Source: Paracentrotus lividus
Taxonomy: Eukaryota; Echinodermata; Echinoidea; Camarodonta; Echinidae
Reading direction: 5' to 3'
NCBI GenBank assembly: GCA_940671915.1
Contig: CALNVZ010003426.1
Location: forward strand, 36,255,024-36,319,023
DNA: 64,000 nucleotides
How positions within the stretch are numbered: position 1 is the stretch's first letter; each line of letters begins with the position of its first letter. Of this stretch, positions 56,888 to 64,000 are shown piece after piece. Made by a program: the position numbers and the translations under genes. The notes beneath the pieces were generated by a model, which made no database searches, was not told where the DNA came from, and was given only the letters and a program-made list of their open reading frames with translations.

Positions 56888-59287
56888 CTGGGGAGGACAA
56901 GAGACGAAGACAGATCTTTTCGATTTATTATTGCGAACTAGGACTGAGGTTTTCGGTCTCCTTATGTGGAAAATAATCTGATGTCCTTCGGTAATCTATC
57001 TTCATCTGATTTAATACAAAATTTCAAGCCCATAATATGGATTGGGTCATTATCTCACGAGCTGCTAAAGAAAAGATAAATGCAGTCATGATGACCATCC
57101 CATTATTATCATCATAATCTTCACTATTGCAAAGATAAGAACAGATACAGGAATTCCATAAAGAGATATATTTTTCATACAGGTAAAATAAGTAAAATCA
57201 TATTACTGTTATTGACGTCTTGCAAGCTCATGTTGGTAGCCAATGCTTTGGTTCTCAGTCTTTGTTTCCTTCGTTGCTGTAGACTGGACAGTGTGTAGAG
57301 ATAGGGATTGATGGCTGAGTTCAGAGGCAGTAAAATAACGGCTGACCATACGTACATGCTCGGCGGGATTTCACAAGCACCCGTTTTCGCGAGGATACCT
57401 ATGATGTGTAGAAACAATTTATTTTTTGTTATATAAAGGATTTTTTTCTGTCCCATTTTAAAGCAGATATGTTATTTCTATGAATGAAAAAAAAAAGTGT
57501 TTCTGTAAGGCATATCATCAGTTTGATATATTGGGGAAATATTTGTTATGTATATAAGTGACAGGTGGTATTTAGTGGTCTATATCGCTAATTATAATAA
57601 CTAAAATATAACTATAATAACTATGTCTCACAGACATGGTGCGGTATCATGAAATGTTCAATATAATTATAACTATTTTACTATTTCTACATCGCTCTTT
57701 TAATTGAGATGCTGCTGATGATGATCAAAACTTACCCATGATGATGACCGGCATCCAACAGCAGAAGTCGGTGCCCACAATGAGCGCCATTTTGGTTGCC
57801 AATTTGATCTGACCGTTCATCCGTCTGCTATGAGAGGTTTGCTGCTTCCGTCCGGCCATACGCGCAGACGACCTATGCACCTCAGCAAAAATCAGGACAT
57901 AACAGATGAGCGTCACCACAAAGCTGAATAAGTTGATACCCAAGAAAATAAGGACCGCGTATTCCCATCCGGGTGATTGCTCTGAAGTCAGCGGCAGGGC
58001 CAGACATACGCTGGACTGTCCGTAGAAATGTCCCACGTAGCTCGGGACCAGGAGTGGGACCAGACTAAGCAGGAACGATACGATCCAGGTCCCGACGATT
58101 ACGATTAAAGCCTTGTTTGGTGTCAGGTGTAGCTTCTGTCGGAATGGGAATACGACACAGAAGAAACGGTCTAAGCTGATGATCATGACGAGAAACACAG
58201 AGACCTCACTGGACAGCATGGAAAGAAACCCAGAGCTCCTGCAGAGTATACTGTTCCTCCATATTTCAGAATGGAGGTAGTACTGGCCGCGAAAGGTCTC
58301 GTCCTTAACAGCGATGATCATCATGTAGACACCCATCAGAAGATCAGAAACAGCTAGGTTTGAGATCAAATGGGATTGGACCTGAATGCACGAAAAGAGA
58401 AAAGACCAAACATTACACACATTGTTACACTAACACTGAACTTATGGTTGCATATCGATTCAAGATTAAAACAAACATGGCAGAGATCTGCCAAAAAGAG
58501 ATTGCCAAGCTAAAGTAAAATCATATCAAATAGTTAGAAAAAAGTATTCCTCGCTCATTCATGTTTGCGGTTATATACTGCACATAAAGATCTGCTCCAA
58601 TAACTATACGTTACCTGACTATTCTCAACCCGTTTACGTTGCAGGATGCGATAGCACACCACAAATGAATTGCCAACAAGTGCACTGATCCCCAAGATCC
58701 ACATCAGAATGCGTAGAAGTGAATTTTCAAGAAGATTTTTGCATGAGGAGAACCTGTCTATCTCCGTGCTGCAAAAAATATCCTTCACCAGGCAGCAGAA
58801 CACAAAATTATCAGCATACCTGGGAATAGGACAGATGACATGATTTAGCAACACATCAGTGTGTAAAAGGAAGATGTGTCTGATGTTTCTTTTTCATCTA
58901 CTTGGCAACTTTGACGGGACATCAATTTGAAAATTTAAACCATGACGTTATTAAAGAGATTTTATAAAGATCAGTTTTTGGAGACACACAATTGAATAAC
59001 ATATTTATACATATTTACCTGTCAAAAGACCATTTCCCGGGTCAAAATATCGTAAAGCGCATCTAGACATGAAGCTTTTTAAATTGTCCTATAAAATTAT
59101 TATAAACTATACATTCTGTAATAATTATTCTTATTTTCTATTATTATGAGTATGCCCTGTAATAATAAAGATTTAATAATGTTAAATATATGACAGGCCT
59201 ATAGGCCTATAGTTACCAACCCACACCGATATGTGAAAACCTCACTCACCCCATGATGGTTATCGTTCTCTCTCCTTCACACACTCA

Positions 59288-59352
<65 letters not shown>

Positions 59353-60771
59353 TAAACCCATACACACAACGCACTCATGCGACATCAGGACCTCTCTCTC
59401 TCACACACTCTTCTTTTTTTTTTTTACACATTCAACCACAATAACTCACCCTCACACACATACACACCCGCAACATCGGATGTACACGGACGAATCCACC
59501 CATTTTTTATCATCCACTCATTAATCACAGACCTATGGTCCACACTTCATGGTAAATAAAACTAAATATTCCTATACATTTACGATGGACCCTTGGACTC
59601 GTTGGGAATATCGGTACGACATGTTTTGTACGTATCGGTACGACATGTTTTGTTCTGATATTAAAATTGGAGGAAAAGGTATATTTTTGAAAGAATGGTG
59701 GGATAAAGGCATCCGTTTTATAAACGATTTGTTAGATGATACAAAGGAAATATTTAGTAAGAGAAGAGTGTGAAAAAAGTTTTCAATCAAAATTCAATTT
59801 CTTCATTATTATGCACTTTGTCAAATCATAAAATGTAAATATAAATCTCAGTTAGAAAGTTGTAATTTGAAAGTATCTGAACCATTATGCCCTGCGTATG
59901 TTTCAAACTTGTTGAAAGAAAAAAAAGGATGTAGACATATATATCATATCATGTTAAAAGAAAGGGATGATCACTTGAATATATTATGTAACAGATGGTA
60001 TGCAGATGGTGTATTATTTGATGATAAATATATGCAATATTATTTCAGGTGTTGTTTCGCTGTACAATGCATACAACAGTAAGATATTTCAATATAGACT
60101 CTTAAACAGGATATTGTTTTTGAATACGGATCTTGTAAAATTTAATATAACTTTAGACAAGAAATGTTCTTTTTGTGGAAGAGAAGAGGAAGATATGGTG
60201 CATTTCTTTTATTATTGTAACGTGACCAAATTGTTCTGGAGTCGTTTGACCGACTGTTTATATAATGTAACACGTTGTAGAATAGAGTTCTCATTGATAC
60301 ATGTATTGTTAGGTTTTATAGAAAAAAGAAATGATGCTTTGAATTGTGTTATAATTTGGACCAAACAACAATTATTTTTGCTCGAATACAAAAAATATAC
60401 CGACTTCATAACAATTAAGCAATGTATTAGGAACTGTTACTTAAATGAGAGGCAAGTTAGTATACTTGCTAACAAACTGACAAATTTGATAAAAAATGGT
60501 TAAATTTGATAGAATTTTGATGTTTAGTATAATCTTATTTCAAATCCCAAACCATTCTCAACCTTTATGTTATTATTTGGTGTTACATTAATTACTTATC
60601 ATGTATGCTCTGGTATAAAGCAAATCCTTTTTGCTGTAATTTTCTCTATGCTATGTTGTTCAGGAAACGCATTATAACTGTAGAGACATTCATATATGTA
60701 TTTTATTTTGCTGCAATATTCTCTATACATGTATTCAATTATGTTGTTGTTCTAAATAAACGCCTATCGCA

Positions 60772-60810
<39 letters not shown>

Positions 60811-63800
60811 GAAAAAAAAAAAAATGTTTTGTACGAAGGAAAGCACTTCAAGGAATCAAGGACGATTTAAACATAACAACATAAATGATATGAGTGTGTA
60901 CAGCGATGTTGTGTAATATAAACGTCTTACTCAAACTGGGTCTACTCACAACTTGATAAGAGTGTTGTTGACTCCTTTAAACAGATCGATGCTGTCAGGC
61001 CCATGATCTACGGCGGTGTTGGTGATATCTCTACATACAGAGGTGGACAGAACAAACACTTTTGAATTCGTAATTATTGACTTGAGGCAATATATTCTTC
61101 CAGTGTGTAGGCATATCAGCAATACTTTCTACACATTTTACAGATTCTTCAATATAATTGTACGCCTTCCACTGACGTGGATAGTAAATACATTTGTGAC
61201 AGACGTTAATTTATTCCCAAGTGAAGAAAAGGTGTGAAGGAGCCCTTGTATAATGTCTAAATCCTATTGATAACAATGCAAGCAGATATGCTTATTAGCT
61301 GAACCTCAAAAAGGTGCTGCTAATATTATCACTTATATCGTTCAGAATGGCACTTTATTCCGTACCCAGCAAATAATAGTTGTGTTAATATCAGTACATT
61401 ATAAACTAGAACATTTAACTTACAGTATTCGGAGACTTGCAAGATTGTCGAGAGTTCCTTTCTCAATAACCTTCAATGGATTTCCAGAGAGGTTCCTGGA
61501 AACAGAGACATCACGAGTCATTATCAAACGTTTTAAAACTTAACAAATTCCTAATATTAAACATAAAATGAACTAAATTCTTTATTCAAAATTAAGGGTT
61601 TTTCCTTTAAGTTTTGATCCTCGGAAAAGAGGGGGAAATTAGAAAGAAAACACCTTTGTTGCATACTATGAAATAGATTTACCATAAAAAAAACAACAAC
61701 ATCATTCTTAGAATAAATTATGTTGAAATGAAATAGGCTTATTAAATAAAAACACATTATTATGGTCGAAAGCATTTAGAAATAAATATTCATTAAAGTA
61801 TAAAAAATAAGTTCATACTTACATCTTGTAAACATTTGAGTTATTTTCGAAGACCCAGGAGTTTAGACGATAGATATCTGTATTTATCAGCATCCTGGAA
61901 CGAAAAAAAAAAAGAAGTTCTTTAACTTTTACAAAAACAGAACTAGTAGGATGTTGTTCAGTCTAAGGATAAAATTACCAATCAAACACTTATTTTAAAA
62001 CGAGAACTTTAATTTTCATATGAGCTTAGATTAACTTTTCTGGGGCAAATGCCCCGTGCCCTTCTTCCAAATTGAAACTGTACTTTCTTTTAATTATTTT
62101 TTTTAAAATTTCACTTGTATTTATGTATTTAAGTGTTGAATATTAACGTAAAACACTAATTTAATTTTAGTAGGAATTACATACAATTCGGCCAGGTATG
62201 GTAGATAAGACAAGCAGAGTGGAAAGCGTGGCCCTTCTGCAATAACAGTTGAGTTGTCATCTGTAAATTGTAGTTCCTCATCATTAGTCTCCAAGCTAAG
62301 TCTCACGTTTGTGATATGTCTGTAGAAATCATAGAAAGGAAAACAACAAAGTTTTTTTCATACGGTTCAGGTCATTTAATCGTATTCATTTTTCATTATC
62401 CGTTTTTTTTTCTTCACATTTTCCCCCTTTAAATATACTACGTAAAGCAACTATTTATTTCTTTTTGATAGGCTAATTTTTGTAGGAAATCTTAAACGTG
62501 TCTAAAAGGACTGGATTCTCCTTTTTTTTGTATTATTATTCTTAAGCTTTGCTTAAATGTTTATATTTGAATGGTGGATTTCAAATTAAAGTTTACATTG
62601 AAAAGAAATTCAACATTTTAACATAATGAAATGAGGCTTGACATCCCATTAATTGCCCATCAAACAAACATAGTCCGTCAAATGAACGTACAACCATTTC
62701 CCTCTTTCGGGGAAAAAAAAGTTTAACTTAACCTGTAGGGCCTAAGGTAATTTTACCCAATACTCCATTTCTAGACACAAAATTCTTTAACGAAAGTGAT
62801 AAATTATCGGATCAACTCTGTACGAATTTAAAGCTAAATTGTAAAATTTAATGTAATTACAATAAAATCGTTAATTTGCAATACTACCACATGGGGGGCA
62901 TTTCATCAAAGGCCTTGTCGGACGTTTTATCCGACAAACTGTTATAAGCTACTGAAATGCTGGCATCTGATTGGCAGAAAGCAAATTTGTCGGATAAAAT
63001 GTCCGACAAGTCTTTTGATGAAATGCTCCCCTGAAATGTATACTTACAATATTCGCGTGTCTCTATGGAATACAGGCGGATTACTTATATCCCAGCGGGG
63101 GCTTTCACATGAGACTGATAGTCCAATGCAGGTGCAGCTCATCGGACATTCAAAATCTAAAGAAGTTTAATAAACAGGGCACATTAATACAGTTGGGAGA
63201 AAAATTGAACAATACAATTCATTATTTTCCCGACCACTTATTAAAATTACTGGGCACAAAGTCTAGTCTCTTTAATATTCCGCACCAAGACTGAAACATC
63301 AGACGATCCGAGTATAGTTTGTATAGTCCGAGTATAGTTCGAGTATAGTCCGAGTATAGTCCGAGTATAGTCCGAGTATAGTTTGGGATGAGTGAAATTA
63401 ACCGTGACCGAGACAACACAAAACGAGAATACAGTTCATGATCATAAACACAAGACATATTAGTTATTAGTTATTAGAATAGTTAAGCATTGCTTTCATG
63501 TAGGTCCCATCATGTTTCTTTTAATTTCGACTCCATATTGGCCATATATACCTTTATGCTATTTTTACTACTTATTTATTTTACTCACACCAATATAACA
63601 TGAGAAATGTGAAAATGAATGAAAATGAAAATAATATGAAATTCAGAAAATGCTTTACAACTTTATTCAAAATTATGGAGGGAACAAAAAGAGGGCCTAT
63701 ATGCTAATAGGCATTATACATTTAATTGTGAATTATATAAACCTGGAAAGTTATAGCAATGCGCATACTGAAAGCTTAGTTTCTTTGGGCTATATTATTA

Positions 63801-63960
63801 ATATTCATTGTGATGAAATGAATATTACCGCAATACAGTTCATCATCTCCCTCAGGACATTGGGGTTGTCCGTCACAGACCTGATCGGGAGCGATACATA
63901 TCCTCCGATTGAGAACTGAAGGTTGACAGGCAAAGCTTGAAGGAGGACATGTATAATCAC
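56107..63960 (-). CDS. Type C leucine-rich-repeat GPCR (relaxin receptor/GRL101-like), 5' incomplete
   Basis: Exons 63960-63829, 63156-63048, 62319-62185, 61894-61823, 61495-61424, 61030-60950, 58819-58615, 58381-57736, 57398-57207, 56887-56583 and 56319-56107; all phases agree, giving about 719 residues in this window. In order: an LDLa module (six Cys, DGQPQCPEGDDELYC calcium-type acid cluster), an LRRNT (CPMSCTCIGLSVSC), several LRRs on short exons, an LRR-to-TM hinge (YADNFVFCC), TM1 in the 58.6-58.8 kb exon, TM2-TM6 in one 646-nt exon with DRF in place of DRY, TM7 with NPYLY, then a ~190-residue cytoplasmic tail. This is the architecture of RXFP-type and GRL101-type receptors. The ligand is unknown. 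Upstream exons (start codon, any further LDLa modules) lie beyond the window edge. Confidence 0.9.
59285..59345. repeat. (CA)n microsatellite
   Basis: About 28 CA units in a GPCR intron, on the 5' side (+ strand sense) of the L1-like insertion. Confidence 0.95.
59633..60823 (+). mobile_element. 5'-truncated L1/Tx1-type retrotransposon
   Basis: Carries the C-terminal end of an ORF2-like protein with a zinc-knuckle-like CSFCGREEEDMVHFFYYC and LFWSRL, preceded by IGGKGIFLKEWWDKGIRFI and LKERDDH..NRWY segments. At least one stop (59771-59773) and one frameshift near 60050-60080 break the frame. A two-part poly-A tail (60778-60807, then a second A run) ends it. The 12-mer ATGTTTTGTACG flanks it at 59621-59632 and 60824-60835, so target-primed insertion is clear. 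It lies opposite to the host GPCR gene, in the intron between the last LRR exon and TM1. Confidence 0.85.
62893..63031. mobile_element. MITE, TGTCGGA..ATCCGACAAA family, copy 2
   Basis: GGGGGGCATTTCATCAAAGG tip and CTTTTGATGAAATGCTCCCC mirror. The interior is nearly identical and in the same orientation as 40539-40676. It ends 17 bp from the splice donor of the LRRNT exon (63048) of the GPCR. Confidence 0.85.
63305..63390. repeat. ~11-bp tandem repeat
   Basis: About seven units of TCCGAGTATAG, with the first units more diverged. Intronic in the GPCR gene. Confidence 0.9.
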
Positions 63961-64000
63961 CTGAAACAAACAATTGACAATTTATATGTATTGACAATAG

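Noticed and set aside
59253..59444. His/Thr-rich frame
   Set aside because: A translation of the (CA)n microsatellite.
1..64000. CRISPR arrays, operons and ribosome binding sites
   Set aside because: The genome is clearly eukaryotic; the tandem repeats present are minisatellites without spacers of CRISPR type.

Overview
This window looks like a piece of a marine invertebrate nuclear genome, most likely an echinoderm and plausibly a sea urchin. That is an inference from intron-rich genes, AT-rich non-coding DNA, a pair of arylsulfatase genes, an LDLa/LRR leucine-rich-repeat GPCR, and a dense load of short inverted-repeat transposons (MITEs). No database search was possible. Exons were built by hand from reading frames, splice consensus (AG|exon|GT) and codon-phase continuity.

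Layout. (1) 1-2100: intergenic, with one copy of a ~700-bp inverted-repeat element. (2) 2101-10269: an ~8.2-kb unit bounded by ~306-bp inverted repeats. It contains one intron-poor gene (4483-8903, + strand, one frameshift) encoding a large protein with an N-terminal zinc-binding region, motifs that resemble a FEN/XPG (PIN-like) nuclease, and a C-terminal CXC-like cysteine cluster. This is the best candidate here for an undescribed mobile system. (3) 10576-22418 (- strand): a complete arylsulfatase-B-like gene (gene A), 10 exons plus a probable 27-nt microexon. (4) 22419-34039: the divergent space between the two sulfatases, made almost entirely of inverted-repeat elements. (5) 34040-47107 (+ strand): a second complete arylsulfatase-B-like gene (gene B) with the same exon phases, and two tandem, mutually substitutable versions of exon 4. 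(6) 47108-56106: mostly non-coding, with a truncated non-LTR retrotransposon (about 48.1-49.2 kb), a ~1-kb fold-back element and a tRNA-derived SINE. (7) 56107-63960 (- strand): the 3' eleven exons of a type C leucine-rich-repeat GPCR (relaxin-receptor/GRL101-like). Its 5' part lies beyond the window, and one intron carries a truncated L1-type retrotransposon with a 12-bp target duplication.

How it fits together. Genes A and B are a head-to-head inverted duplication of one secreted sulfatase; both keep the formylglycine motif and other active-site residues. The GPCR is unrelated. Transposons dominate the rest. A 20-bp A-rich core is shared by four structurally different inverted-repeat elements, and in two of them it is expanded into long in-phase minisatellites that create large false ORFs.
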